A stretch of 64,000 bases of DNA. Source: Chrysogorgia sp. JL179-B06 (lineage: Eukaryota > Cnidaria > Anthozoa > Scleralcyonacea > Chrysogorgiidae). Below, one piece after another: positions 22,532-33,622 of this stretch; position 1 is the first letter of the stretch; every line of letters starts with the position of its first letter. The DNA lies in NCBI GenBank assembly GCA_035772405.1, contig JAYKKM010000339.1, forward strand, positions 2,102,001 through 2,166,000, given 5' to 3'. The translations under genes and the position numbers were made by a program. The notes under the pieces are model-generated. The model was not told the origin of the DNA and ran no database searches. It worked only from the letters and a program-made list of their open reading frames with translations.

Positions 22532-22787
22532 TTAGGTAGTTGCAGCTTGATGTTTGTAAAGTTGTAAAGGTTTTACTGTGCAAGCTGTGTTAAGTTGTCA
22601 ATACTCAGAAAAACTCTGAGCACCAGACAGGACTCGAACCCGTAACCTTCTGAACGCTAGACAGACGCTCTAACCATTGAGCCACTGGAACTCAGATGGC
22701 AGAGCAAGGTTAATTACGGTATTTAAACAGTAAAACCTTTACAACTTTACAAACATCAAGCTGCAACTACCTAACTTAACTAACAAC
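22532..22787. mobile_element. tRNA-like SINE enclosed in a 45-bp inverted repeat
   Basis: TAGGTAGTTGCAGCTTGATG.. through AAAGGTTTTACTG at the left returns inverted at 22725-22787. Between them, on the minus strand, lies GTGGCTCAATGGTTAGAGCG with a GGTTCGAGTCC B box, a well-preserved tRNA-like core. A possible transcript would fold as a hairpin with the tRNA-like part in the loop. Confidence 0.65.
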
Positions 22788-22854
22788 ATGTTTTTAACCT
22801 TTGTTAAAGTTATTATAATTATTATTATCTTATTCGCCGTGCCTCTCGGCTTAT

Positions 22855-23330
22855 TTTAGGTCATGAAGTAGATTACAAGACCAGGCTTGAACAACTTCAG
22901 CTTCTTCCTCTGTACATGCGTAGGGAAATCACAGATCTTGTCTTCCTTTTTAAAATGATTCACGGCTTAGTAGACATGCCAAGAGGTTTCATTTCTTGGA
23001 GAAGTACGGGTCGTTGTCTGTGCAATATTGATGACTTGACTCTTATAGTACCTTATGCCCGTACAGATGTCTTTAAGTGTTCTTATTTCGTTCGTGTCAC
23101 TAGGCTCTGGAATTCCCTCCCATACTCTATACGTGCCATTAACACATTGTCGTCTTTTACGAGGCTATTTTCTCAGCATTATTTTACACTTTTTCCTGTT
23201 GCTTGAAATCCGTAGTTTTTCTGTTTCGTATAATTTCGTGATGTCTTATTCTTTGATTTCATATTAATGTTATATGTTATTTGTATTTGTAAAGGGTGAC
23301 CAATCCTGAGGGAATCTGGAATTCTGTTTT
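22855..23330 (+). pseudogene. LINE reverse transcriptase C-terminal fragment
   Basis: The frame at 22916-23206 gives RREITDLVFLFKMIHGLVD and, later, VRVTRLWNSLPYSIRAINTL, the conserved terminal motif of CR1-like LINEs, ending at a stop and an AT-rich 3' sequence. Truncated at the 5' side. Confidence 0.75.
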
Positions 23331-23352
23331 TGGTTTACCCTAATACATTCAA

Positions 23353-23760
23353 TTTTTAGTTGTAATACTTTGTAATTGATATGTACTAATCATTTACGTC
23401 ATATGTATTAATTAGTTGTAATACTTTGTAATTGATATGTACTAACATTTATGTCATATGTATTAATTAGTTGTAATACTTTGTAATTGATATGTACTAA
23501 TCATTTACGTCATATGTATTAATTAGTTGTAATACTTTGTAATTGATATGTACTAACATTTATGTCATATGTATTAATTAGTTGTAATACTTTGTAATTG
23601 ATATGTACTAATCATTTACGTCATATGTATTAATTAGTTGTAATACTTTGTAATTGATATGTACTAACATTTATGTCATATGTATTAATTAGTTGTAATA
23701 CTTTGTAATTGATATGTACTAATCATTTACGTCATATGTATTAATTATACATATGTACTA
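23353..23760. repeat. About 60-bp tandem repeat with alternating variants
   Basis: About seven units of TTAGTTGTAATACTTTGTAA..TTGATATGTACTAA. They alternate between a form with TCATTTACGTCATATG and one with CATTTATGTCATATG, so a dimer of about 118 bp is the real amplification unit. Confidence 0.85.
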
Positions 23761-23794
23761 ATCTTTTCGTCATTCCAAGTATCATTGACAGTGA

Positions 23795-24247
23795 AAGGTT
23801 CAGTGTAAAGTACATTCGTTCTACCAATACTATTATATGGAGCTGAATGTTGGAGTTTCACCGAACATCTCCTTCGAAAACTTACAAATTTCCAAGGTGT
23901 CTGGGAGCTATGGGTCGAGTAAATAGAAGACATACTTGTGAGCATAGAATCTCGAATAGTATTTTGTTGAAGAGACTTTCATTGAAATCAATCGACACAT
24001 ATACATCTGTAAACAACAACTGCGTTGGGCTGGCCGTGTTGTCCGAATGCCTTGGTCACGGCTACCAAGGAAGATGTTATCTTCGTGGGTACGATCAAAG
24101 AGACCCAGAGGGACACCTCAATATACGTATGGTCGCTGTCTTTACAACAACTCTGAAGAAAGCAAACATATAGAAGTCGACAAATGGCACGAAATGGCTC
24201 TCGACAAAGCAAAGTGGAGGGACATGATTAGAGACTTGAATTTATGA
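23795..24247 (+). pseudogene. LINE reverse transcriptase C-terminal fragment (RTE/I-like)
   Basis: One frame reads VLPILLYGAECWSFTEHLL. After a frameshift another reads LRWAGRVVRMPWSRLPRKML, SKRPRGTPQYTY, then HEMALDKAKWRDMIRDLNL and a stop. LRWAGxVxRMP, RPRG and DRxxWR-type motifs in that order are typical of the end of RTE/I-clade LINE proteins. The SINE-like TCTG run at 24322-24350 follows. Confidence 0.75.
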
Positions 24248-24879
24248 CTTGTTTATTTGCGATGTGATCTTTGTAGAACCTAGCTCTGTAAAGCCTATTC
24301 CCTTGCTTGGGAAGGTATATGTCTGTCTGTCTGTCTATCTGTCTGTCCATAATTCTAATAAATAAATTCTCTCAAATTTGGTCGTTTTCCATGGCAGCCA
24401 CTCACTAGCTTGAAAAGAAGCTCTGAAGTTTATATCCGGCGATAATATCAGAGCCTAACAGGATATAATAGTCATGAGGACTTGAAAGAGATAACAACAC
24501 TCCTTTGTATATCATATCACACACAAAGAGAGAGAGAGCGTGCGACTGTTAAACATTGTTATAAACTAGAAATTACTGTCGCAAGGAACTGCTGCCTGAA
24601 ACGGACAGATTGGAAACTTGGCATTTGGCAATAGTGTTGGGGAAAATAGAGAAATTTTAGCCTGTTTACAGTCTGAATTACAAGTTAGTTACACACGGGC
24701 TAGAAAACATATATTGTGGGTCCAGTGTTTTCTTTGACATCATTTGCCATTCTCAACAACAGTGCAGGAACATACACATTGTAACATGACATTCGAGTGA
24801 ACGACGACACTATTGCTTGACTTAAGCTTTGACATTGTTTTGTCAACCATGTAAAAACTGAGTAGAGTGCTGCGTAGGT

Positions 24880-24960
24880 ACAGTGACGAAATACTGACGT
24901 TTCAAGCGGAGCTCTTCATCAGAGTAAGACAATAGTGTACCGATGGTATAGCTTGCAGGT
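24880..24960 (-). repeat. MITE end with CTGATGA-A-stem-GAAAC hairpin
   Basis: On the minus strand, 24922-24899 reads CTGATGA, an A, GAGC-TCC-GCTT, then GAAAC, followed by GTCAGTATTTCGTC. It is a shared end of the family at 46690-47350. Confidence 0.55.
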
Positions 24961-25004
24961 GTTGAAACCAAAAATATTCACGGCTGCAACTCCTCTGTCA
25001 GTTT

Positions 25005-25215
25005 AGTTTAGTTTATTAGATTTATCACTCTTTTAGGTAAATGGAATACCCCAACAGGCTAGAAGCCCAATTGATAGGGATTCCGAGGGCCTATATACGA
25101 TTTAAGGTCGTTATCCGAGAAGACCCGAAAGTCTTACCATTTGCTGGTATTATTGCAAAGACAGCACTTTCTCCTCAATTATTTTAAGACCCTGAGTGGA
25201 GGTCCGACCCAGGAT
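25005..25215. repeat. Dispersed repeat C, copy 2
   Basis: Same landmarks and order as 14325-14545, including GAAGACCCGAAAGTCTTACC and GAGTGGAGGTCCGACCC. From 25216 to 25507 I see no feature. Confidence 0.65.
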
Positions 25216-25507
25216 TTGAACATCATGTGTCTCCACAACTATAGACCACAACATTGAAACATTGTTGGTGGAACTACCACAGACTAAAGTCAACGAAGGT
25301 TACTCGGTTTATTGAAAGAACACGTGTTTTGATCAGACTCGAGATATTCTGGTAAGTTCTTCGTGAAGTTTACCTAATAGTCCATGCAGAACGGATGTTG
25401 AGTAAAAAAACGAGTAGAGATATATTCTCACGGTCGGGAATAGAGAGATGAACAATAGATACTGACAAAGAACTTGTAACACATGGTCAGACTATCAACT
25501 TCAGTAA

Positions 25508-25690
25508 GGCAGAGATCGTGAGAGCATAAGACATCTTATATCGTGAGAGCATAAGACATCTTATATCGTGAGAGTATAAGACATCTTATATCGTGAGAGC
25601 ATAAGACATCTTATATCGTGAGAGCATAAGACATCTTATATCGTGAGAGTATAAGACATACATACACATCTCATATCGTGAGAGCATACG
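25508..25690. repeat. 28-bp tandem repeat (ATCGTGAGAGCATAAGACAT)
   Basis: About seven units of ATCGTGAGAGCATAAGACAT plus CTTAT, some with GAGTATAAG in place of GAGCATAAG. The last unit is expanded with ACATACAC. Confidence 0.85.
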
Positions 25691-26087
25691 AGTATTGTAA
25701 ACGCAATTTGATTGGGCGACTTGTCCAGTTAAAACGAAATAGTCAGCAACATTCTAGAAACACACGCAGCGCTCATTTGAGCTTAATAACACCTAAATTC
25801 ACTAGACTGTTATATGCAGAAGCCGGCCGAACATTTTCAATTACCGCTATTAACCTTTGGAACAAACTGCCACTTAGTCTGCGTTTATCTCGCTCCCTTA
25901 ATTTATTTAAGCAGCCTTTGTATATAGATGTTTTCGTGATTGCCAGAAAGAATTTAAGCAATTCACCTCTTTTGCTGATTTTAACTTTTAACTTTACACA
26001 GTGTATTTCAACTGTCATGTAATTTGTATCATAATATTAACATTTTCACGTAATTTAGTCATGTTTTATATTTTTATACTTTTGTAC

Positions 26088-26136
<49 letters not shown>

Positions 26137-26235
26137 TACACATATATACTTTTTCATTTTGTAAAAATGTTTCGAGGGCCACAAGTTTGTTAGTACTTTG
26201 TAACCCTCCTTAATAAAGTTGCTATATCCTATCCT
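25690..26235 (+). pseudogene. LINE C-terminal fragment and 3' tail
   Basis: The frame 25678-26022 contains RTFSITAINLWNKLPLSLRL and SLNLFKQPL, the usual LINE C-terminal motif. It is followed by an AT-rich 3' region that includes a (TA) run at 26090-26130. Confidence 0.65.
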
Positions 26236-26445
26236 AAATATATTATCTAGCTCATGTGTCCAGTTAAATATTCTATATGTACAAAATTACCCGAATCACG
26301 CGCATTAAGATGTCACATCCATAAATATTGCCATTCCAGTGGCTACTCTATTCTTCAGCAACCAAAAGTCCAATCTAACGATGAATTTTTCCCCAACATT
26401 CTCATGGCCGGCCGAAGTAAAAGTCCTTTTCAACAATATATACGT

Positions 26446-29400
26446 GTTGTACTGTCTAGGTAGTGTAGAAATACAAATCAAATACTATAAAAGATTGGTG
26501 TACTACCAAAATAATGTGAAGGAGATCAACGTGTTGTGCTGTGTAGGTAGTGTAGAAAAACAAATCAAATACTATAAAAGGTTGGTGTGCTACCAAAATA
26601 ATGTGGAGGAGATCAAAGTGTTGTGCTGTGTAGGTAGTGTAGAAATACAAATCAAATACTATAAAAGGTTGGTGTACTACCAAAATAATGTGAAGGAGAT
26701 CAAAGTGTTGTACTGTGTAGGTAGTGTAGAAATACAAATCAAATACTATAAAAGGTTGGTGTACTACCAAAATAATGTGAAGGAGATCAACGTGTTGTGC
26801 TGTGTAGGTATAGTGTAGAAATACAAATCAAATACTATAAAAGGTTGGTGTGCTACCAAAATAATGTGGAGGAGATCAAAGTGTTGTGCTGTGTAGGTAG
26901 TGTAGAAATACAAATCAAATACTATAAAAGGTTGGTGTACTACCAAAATAATGTGAAGGAGATCAAAGTGTTGTACTGTGTAGGTATAGTGTAGAAATAC
27001 AAATCAAATACTATAAAAGGTTGGTGTACTACCAAAATAATGTGAAGGAGATCAAAGTGTTGTACTGTGTAGGTATAGTGTAGAAATACAAATCAAATAC
27101 TATAAAAGGTTGGTGTACTACCAAAATAATGTGAAGGAGATCAAAGTGTTGTACTGTGTAGGTATAGTGTAGAAATACAAATCAAATACTATAAAAGGTT
27201 GGTGTACTACCAAAATAATGTGAAGGAGATCAAAGTGTTGTACTGTGTAGGTATAGTGTAGAAATACAAATCAAATACTATAAAAGGTTGGTGTACTACC
27301 AAAATAATGTGAAGGAGATCAAAGTGTTGTACTGTGTAGGTATAGTGTAGAAATACAAATCAAATACTATAAAAGGTTGGTGTACTACCAAAATAATGTG
27401 AAGGAGATCAAAGTGTTGTACTGTGTAGGTATAGTGTAGAAATACAAATCAAATACTATAAAAGGTTGGTGTACTACCAAAATAATGTGAAGGAGATCAA
27501 AGTGTTGTACTGTGTAGGTAGTGTAGAAATACAAATCAAATACTATAAAAGGTTGGTGTACTACCAAAATAATGTGAAGGAGATCAAAGTGTTGTACTGT
27601 GTAGGTATAGTGTAGAAATACAAATCAAATACTATAAAAGGTTGGTGTACTACCAAAATAATGTGAAGGAGATCAAAGTGTTGTACTGTGTAGGTATAGT
27701 GTAGAAATACAAATCAAATACTATAAAAGGTTGGTGTACTACCAAAATAATGTGAAGGAGATCAAAGTGTTGTACTGTGTAGGTAGTGTAGAAATACAAA
27801 TCAAATACTATAAAAGGTTGGTGTACTACCAAAATAATGTGAAGGAGATCAAAGTGTTGTACTGTGTAGGTATAGTGTAGAAATACAAATCAAATACTAT
27901 AAAAGGTTGGTGTACTACCAAAATAATGTGAAGGAGATCAAAGTGTTGTACTGTGTAGGTAGTGTAGAAATACAAATCAAATACTATAAAAGGTTGGTGT
28001 ACTACCAAAATAATGTGAAGGAGATCAAAGTGTTGTACTGTGTAGGTATAGTGTAGAAATACAAATCAAATACTATAAAAGGTTGGTGTACTACCAAAAT
28101 AATGTGAAGGAGATCAAAGTGTTGTGCTGTGTAGGTAGTGTAGAAATACAAATCAAATACTATAAAAGGTTGGTGTACTACCAAAATAATGTGAAGGAGA
28201 TCAAAGTGTTGTACTGTGTAGGTATAGTGTAGAAATACAAATCAAATACTATAAAAGGTTGGTGTACTACCAAAATAATGTGAAGGAGATCAAAGTGTTG
28301 TACTGTGTAGGTATAGTGTAGAAATACAAATCAAATACTATAAAAGGTTGGTGTACTACCAAAATAATGTGAAGGAGATCAAAGTGTTGTACTGTGTAGG
28401 TATAGTGTAGAAATACAAATCAAATACTATAAAAGGTTGGTGTACTACCAAAATAATGTGAAGGAGATCAAAGTGTTGTACTGTGTAGGTAGTGTAGAAA
28501 TACAAATCAAATACTATAAAAGGTTGGTGTACTACCAAAATAATGTGAAGGAGATCAAAGTGTTGTACTGTGTAGGTAGTGTAGAAATACAAATCAAATA
28601 CTATAAAAGGTTGGTGTACTACCAAAATAATGTGAAGGAGATCAAAGTGTTGTACTGTGTAGGTATAGTGTAGAAATACAAATCAAATACTATAAAAGGT
28701 TGGTGTACTACCAAAATAATGTGAAGGAGATCAAAGTGTTGTACTGTGTAGGTATAGTGTAGAAATACAAATCAAATACTATAAAAGGGTTGGTGTACTA
28801 CCAAAATAATGTGAAGGAGATCAAAGTGTTGTACTGTGTAGGTAGTGTAGAAATACAAATCAAATACTATAAAAGGTTGGTGTACTACCAAAATAATGTG
28901 AAGGAGATCAAAGTGTTGTACTGTGTAGGTATAGTGTAGAAATACAAATCAAATACTATAAAAGGTTTGGTGTACTACCAAAATAATGTGAAGGAGATCA
29001 AAGTGTTGTACTGTGTAGGTAGTGTAGAAATACAAATCAAATACTATAAAAGGTTGGTGTACTACCAAAATAATGTGAAGGAGATCAAAGTGTTGTACTG
29101 TGTAGGTATAGTGTAGAAATACAAATCAAATACTATAAAAGGTTGGTGTACTACCAAAATAATGTGAAGGAGATCAAAGTGTTGTGCTGTGTAGGTAGTG
29201 TAGAAATACAAATCAAATACTATAAAAGGTTGGTGTACTACCAAAATAATGTGAAGGAGATCAAAGTGTTGTACTGTGTAGGTATAGTGTAGAAATACAA
29301 ATCAAATACTATAAAAGGTTGGTGTACTACCAAAATAATGTGAAGGAGATCAAAGTGTTGTACTGTGTAGGTATAGTGTAGAAATACAAATCAAATACTA

Positions 29401-31190
29401 TAAAAGGTTGGTGTACTACCAAAATAATGTGAAGGAGATCAAAGTGTTGTACTGTGTAGGTATAGTGTAGAAATACAAATCAAATACTATAAAAGGTTGG
29501 TGTACTACCAAAATAATGTGAAGGAGATCAAAGTGTTGTACTGTGTAGGTATAGTGTAGAAATACAAATCAAATACTATAAAAGGTTGGTGTACTACCAA
29601 AATAATGTGAAGGAGATCAAAGTGTTGTACTGTGTAGGTATAGTGTAGAAATACAAATCAAATACTATAAAAGGTTGGTGTACTACCAAAATAATGTGAA
29701 GGAGATCAAAGTGTTGTACTGTGTAGGTAGTGTAGAAATACAAATCAAATACTATAAAAGGTTGGTGTACTACCAAAATAATGTGAAGGAGATCAAAGTG
29801 TTGTACTGTGTAGGTATAGTGTAGAAATACAAATCAAATACTATAAAAGGTTGGTGTACTACCAAAATAATGTGAAGGAGATCAAAGTGTTGTACTGTGT
29901 AGGTAGTGTAGAAATACAAATCAAATACTATAAAAGGTTGGTGTACTACCAAAATAATGTGAAGGAGATCAAAGTGTTGTACTGTGTAGGTATAGTGTAG
30001 AAATACAAATCAAATACTATAAAAGGTTGGTGTACTACCAAAATAATGTGAAGGAGATCAAAGTGTTGTACTGTGTAGGTAGTGTAGAAATACAAATCAA
30101 ATACTATAAAAGGTTGGTGTACTACCAAAATAATGTGAAGGAGATCAAAGTGTTGTACTGTGTAGGTATAGTGTAGAAATACAAATCAAATACTATAAAA
30201 GGTTGGTGTACTACCAAAATAATGTGAAGGAGATCAAAGTGTTGTGCTGTGTAGGTAGTGTAGAAATACAAATCAAATACTATAAAAGGTTGGTGTACTA
30301 CCAAAATAATGTGAAGGAGATCAAAGTGTTGTACTGTGTAGGTAGTGTAGAAATACAAATCAAATACTATAAAAGGTTGGTGTACTACCAAAATAATGTG
30401 AAGGAGATCAAAGTGTTGTGCTGTGTAGGTAGTGTAGAAATACAAATCAAATACTATAAAAGGTTGGTGTACTACCAAAATAATGTGAAGGAGATCAAAG
30501 TGTTGTGCTGTGTAGGTAGTGTAGAAATACAAATTAAATACTACAAAAGGTTGGTGTACTACCAAAATAATGTGAAGGAGATCAAAGTGTTGTGCTGTGT
30601 AGGTAGTGTAGAAATACAAATCAAATACTATAAAAGGTTGGTGTACTACCAAAATAATGTGAAGGAGATCAAAGTGTTGTGCTGTGTATAGGTAGTGTAG
30701 AAATACAAATTAAATACTATAAAAGGTTCGTGTACTACCAAAATAATGTGAAGGAGATCAAAGTGTTGTACTATGTAGTGTAGAAATACAAATCAAATAC
30801 TATAAAAGGTTGGTGTACTACCAAAATAATGTGAAGGAGATCAAAGTGTTGTGCTGTGTAGGTAGTGTAGAAATACAAATTAAATACTATAAAAGGTTGT
30901 TGGTGTACTACCAAAATAATGTGAAGGAGATCAAAGTGTTGTGCTGTGTAGGTAGTGTAGAAATACAAATCAAATACTATAAAAGGTTGGTGTACTACCA
31001 AAATAATGTGAAGGAGATCAAAGTGTTGTGCTGTGTTGGTAGTGTAGAAATACAAATTAAATATTATAAAAGGTTTGTGTACTACCAAAATAATGTGAAG
31101 GAGATCAAAGTGTTGTGCTGTGTAGGTATAGTGTAGAAATACAAATCAAATACTATAAAAGGTTGGTGTACTACCAAAATAATGTGAAGG
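26446..31190. repeat. 87/89-bp minisatellite, about 54 units
   Basis: The unit contains GTGTAGAAATACAAATCAAA, TACTATAAAAGGTTGGTGTA, CTACCAAAATAATGTGAAGG and AGATCAAAGTGTTGTACTGT. Two length forms differ by TA (GTAGGTAGTGTAG, 87 bp; GTAGGTATAGTGTAG, 89 bp). In 27.4-30.1 kb they often alternate as a 176-bp dimer; the edges are more diverged (GTGTTGTGCTG forms at both ends). 87 is a multiple of three, so runs of the short form leave open frames on both strands; these are not genes. The right edge passes directly into a GGTTGGTGTAC-family MITE (CTAACGTTTCGAGTGAAGG), which shows the source of the unit. Confidence 0.93.
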
Positions 31191-31498
31191 AATTCTAACG
31201 TTTCGAGTGAAGGCCCTACGTCATTGAGAGAAACGTAAAGTGTGATTACAGTATACGTCATGGAGCTACAGAAGAAACACTGGTTAATGAAGCGATTTAA
31301 GTCCATTAACGAAGGAAATAGAAGTGCCGACACACTGTCCTAGTATTCCGTTTGACCATCGTAATTATACAAGATTTACAATTGTTGGCCGGACATAAAC
31401 ATTCTTAAAATTGAATAGATCAAACGGCATGTCTACGTACGCGACCTTTGGTCACCTCTTCCAACCAGGTCTCCACCTGCGGTTTTTCCCACAATTAC

Positions 31499-31870
31499 AT
31501 GCGCGATTTAAAATCGCACATCGAAACTGCCGGCGGTGATTTTAAGACCGAGGGTGATTTTTTCCTCATTCCAGAACCCAGAAAGGAATCTGCTAAACAA
31601 AGCTGTTCTATATATAGAAAAGTAAACCGGAAACTGAGCAAATGTGGTTGCCGGTTCCTTGTTAAAGGTCAACTATACCTTTTGAGGTTCTATTTTCCTC
31701 CGAAAGAGATATCATCTAACTTTGTAAAAGTGAAGAAAAAAAATGAATTTCATGATATAGCGCAGGATTTATTGAGGAGTATTTCTTCGGATCTTTTGTT
31801 GCAACGACCGCGTTTTGAGAAGAATGGCACTATTACCGGTATGACTATATTCCAAACTTCACTAAAATAA
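31499..31870 (+). CDS. Unrecognised ORF, 123 aa
   Basis: An open frame from ATG at 31499 to a stop at 31868-31870; the frame is also open to about 31448 upstream without a better ATG. The product is basic and hydrophilic (MRDLKSHIETAGGDFKTEG at the start, several Lys-rich stretches), with CGCRFLVKGQ in the middle and no membrane segment, signal peptide or domain I know. Codon usage is not obviously repeat-like and the region is not in any repeat family seen here. It could be an exon of a larger gene, a fossil of a mobile-element protein, or chance. Confidence 0.3.
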   Translation: MRDLKSHIETAGGDFKTEGDFFLIPEPRKESAKQSCSIYRKVNRKLSKCGCRFLVKGQLYLLRFYFPPKEISSNFVKVKKKNEFHDIAQDLLRSISSDLLLQRPRFEKNGTITGMTIFQTSLK

Positions 31871-31921
31871 AACCAAAATATACAGTATTTTCTCGCCGTT
31901 TCATACCGGTATGACATCATA

Positions 31922-32110
31922 TTCTAAGGATTTATGGTGAAGGAAAATTTCGAGTGTTGGAATATATACATTTTAAGACCAAACCGGGACCAGTTGCAAG
32001 GCCTTCCTGATGGAATTGAACCCGCGACCCAGCGATGCCAGTGCAGTGCTCTGACCACTGAGCTACGGAGGCCGTTGCCGAGAGCCTAGTCACATACCGG
32101 CAGTACCAGG
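31922..32110 (-). mobile_element. tRNA-Ala-like SINE copy
   Basis: GGATTTATGGTGAAGGAAAA, CCAAACCGGGACCAGTTGC and the inverted tRNA-like head (minus-strand GTAGCTCAGTGGTCAGAGCA) appear in the same order as in the 47.4 kb copy. The GTTGCA hairpin is shortened. Confidence 0.8.
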
Positions 32111-33029
32111 CTTTCTTTCGACGCGGTCGTTGTTCAAATAAGTTTAGCAAAACGGCTGAAAACTCGATCTTTAACAGATCATAAAAGCGGAACCGAGTAA
32201 CCAATTTCAATTATTTCTTCGGTTTTGAATTGAACTTTTCGAATTCCAACAATTTCTTGGGCTAGAAACTTTTCTATTTATACTAAAACAATTAGACAAC
32301 TCGCCCTTGTTTTCTATGAGCAGATAGTCAACTCGGCGGAAGCTCATACATAACGCGGGCTCGTTGTCTAATTGTTAAATAGCCCTGCCTTCCGTTCACT
32401 TCAACACGGACAAACAATACCCAAGTCGTTTTATCTGATTGTTTCAAGAGTAATTACGTGCTGATGAGTGGACAAGAGAATACACTGTGAGCAATTTTCG
32501 GCAATTTTCGGCATTCATTCATTAGCGTTTAAATAAATATTGATATATCAATCGTTTTAACGATTGTGACAACTGAAACAATAGCCTGCAATGCAGACCC
32601 AGTCCCCTCCCGTTTCAGGGCGTTCCCTCCCCAATAACCCTGCAGGCTACTGAAATAATTATCATCTAATTATTTCACATAAATGCCGACATGACGTCAC
32701 ATTGATATTTATCGCTAGTGAAATTAGGTGCAGGGTTAGGGTTAGGTTGAGAAAGTAAGGTTTGAGTGTAGGACTATGTTTCTGAACACTTATATGAAAC
32801 GTCAGCCAATTATAGGCTAAACTTTCTCCGACTCTAATTTGCAAGGGCGCTCGACAGGCCTGCCCACCAGCCTGAGCAGGGCAGGGTTTAATGTGAGGGG
32901 GGGGGGGGGGGGGGGGGGGCACAGCGGTAATACCTCTATGGCTGCTTTCAATATTTGAAATACTATAACTTCTGGAATGGGAATAATGTGACCTTGGTTT
33001 ATGAGCAAGTACATGTAAACATATGTAAC
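32111..33029. other. Non-coding; short palindrome, telomere-like words, G tract
   Basis: GCCTGCAATGC..GCAGGCT bounds about 60 bp at 32585-32648. GGGTTAGGGTTAGG at 32732-32747 is telomere-like. A run of 20 or more G follows GAGGG at about 32897-32919 and could form a quadruplex. No gene. Confidence 0.4.
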
Positions 33030-33500
33030 CTTCACTGATCATCTTAGTCCACGGAGCTCAATAGTTAGAACATCTCACTAGTCATCAGGTTACAGGTTGT
33101 ACACATATGTAACCTTCACTCATCATCTTAGTTCATGTAGCTCAATAGTTAGAGCATCTTACTAGTCATCAGAAGGTTACACGTTGTAAACATATGTGAC
33201 CTTCACTCATCATCTTAGTTCATGTAGCTCAATGGTTAGAGCGTCTCACCAGTCATCAGAAGGTTACAGGTTGTACACATATGTAACCTTCACTCATCAT
33301 CTTAGTCCATGTAGCTCAATAGTTAGAGCATCTCACTAGTCATCAGAAGGCTACAGGTTGTACACATATGTAACCTTCACTCATCATCTTAGTCCATGTA
33401 GCTCAATAGTTAGAGCATCTCACTAGTCATCAGAAGGTTACACGTTGTAAACATATGTGACCTTCACTCATCGTCTAAATGGTTAGAGCTAAATGGTTAG
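33030..33500. repeat. tRNA-like tandem satellite, block 2 (plus orientation)
   Basis: About five to six units of roughly 80 bp: GTAGCTCAATAGTTAGAGCA, TCTCACTAGTCATCAGAAGG, TTACAGGTTGTACACATATG and TAACCTTCACTCATCATCTT. The tRNA A box and D stem are on the plus strand. The last unit is partly duplicated (GGTTAGAGCTAAATGGTTAG). Confidence 0.8.
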
Positions 33501-33507
33501 AGCATCT

Positions 33508-33622
33508 CACTGAGTACTTACGACGTATTGATGGACGACGTTTCAGAAGATGTGTCCTCCTTCAGGTCAGATGAAGAAGGACACATCATCTGAAATGTTG
33601 TCCTTAATATACGTAAGTACTC
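33508..33622. repeat. Foldback element at the edge of the satellite
   Basis: GAGTACTTACGACGTATT and GATGTGTCCTCCTTC return inverted as GAAGGACACATCATCTGAAA and ACGTAAGTACTC, with a loop of about 10 bp at 33563-33575. Confidence 0.65.

Noticed and set aside
26339..31333. Repeated 29-residue peptides on both strands of the 87/89-bp array
   Set aside because: They follow from the 87-bp unit length and break wherever the 89-bp form occurs; strand-symmetric opening argues against coding.
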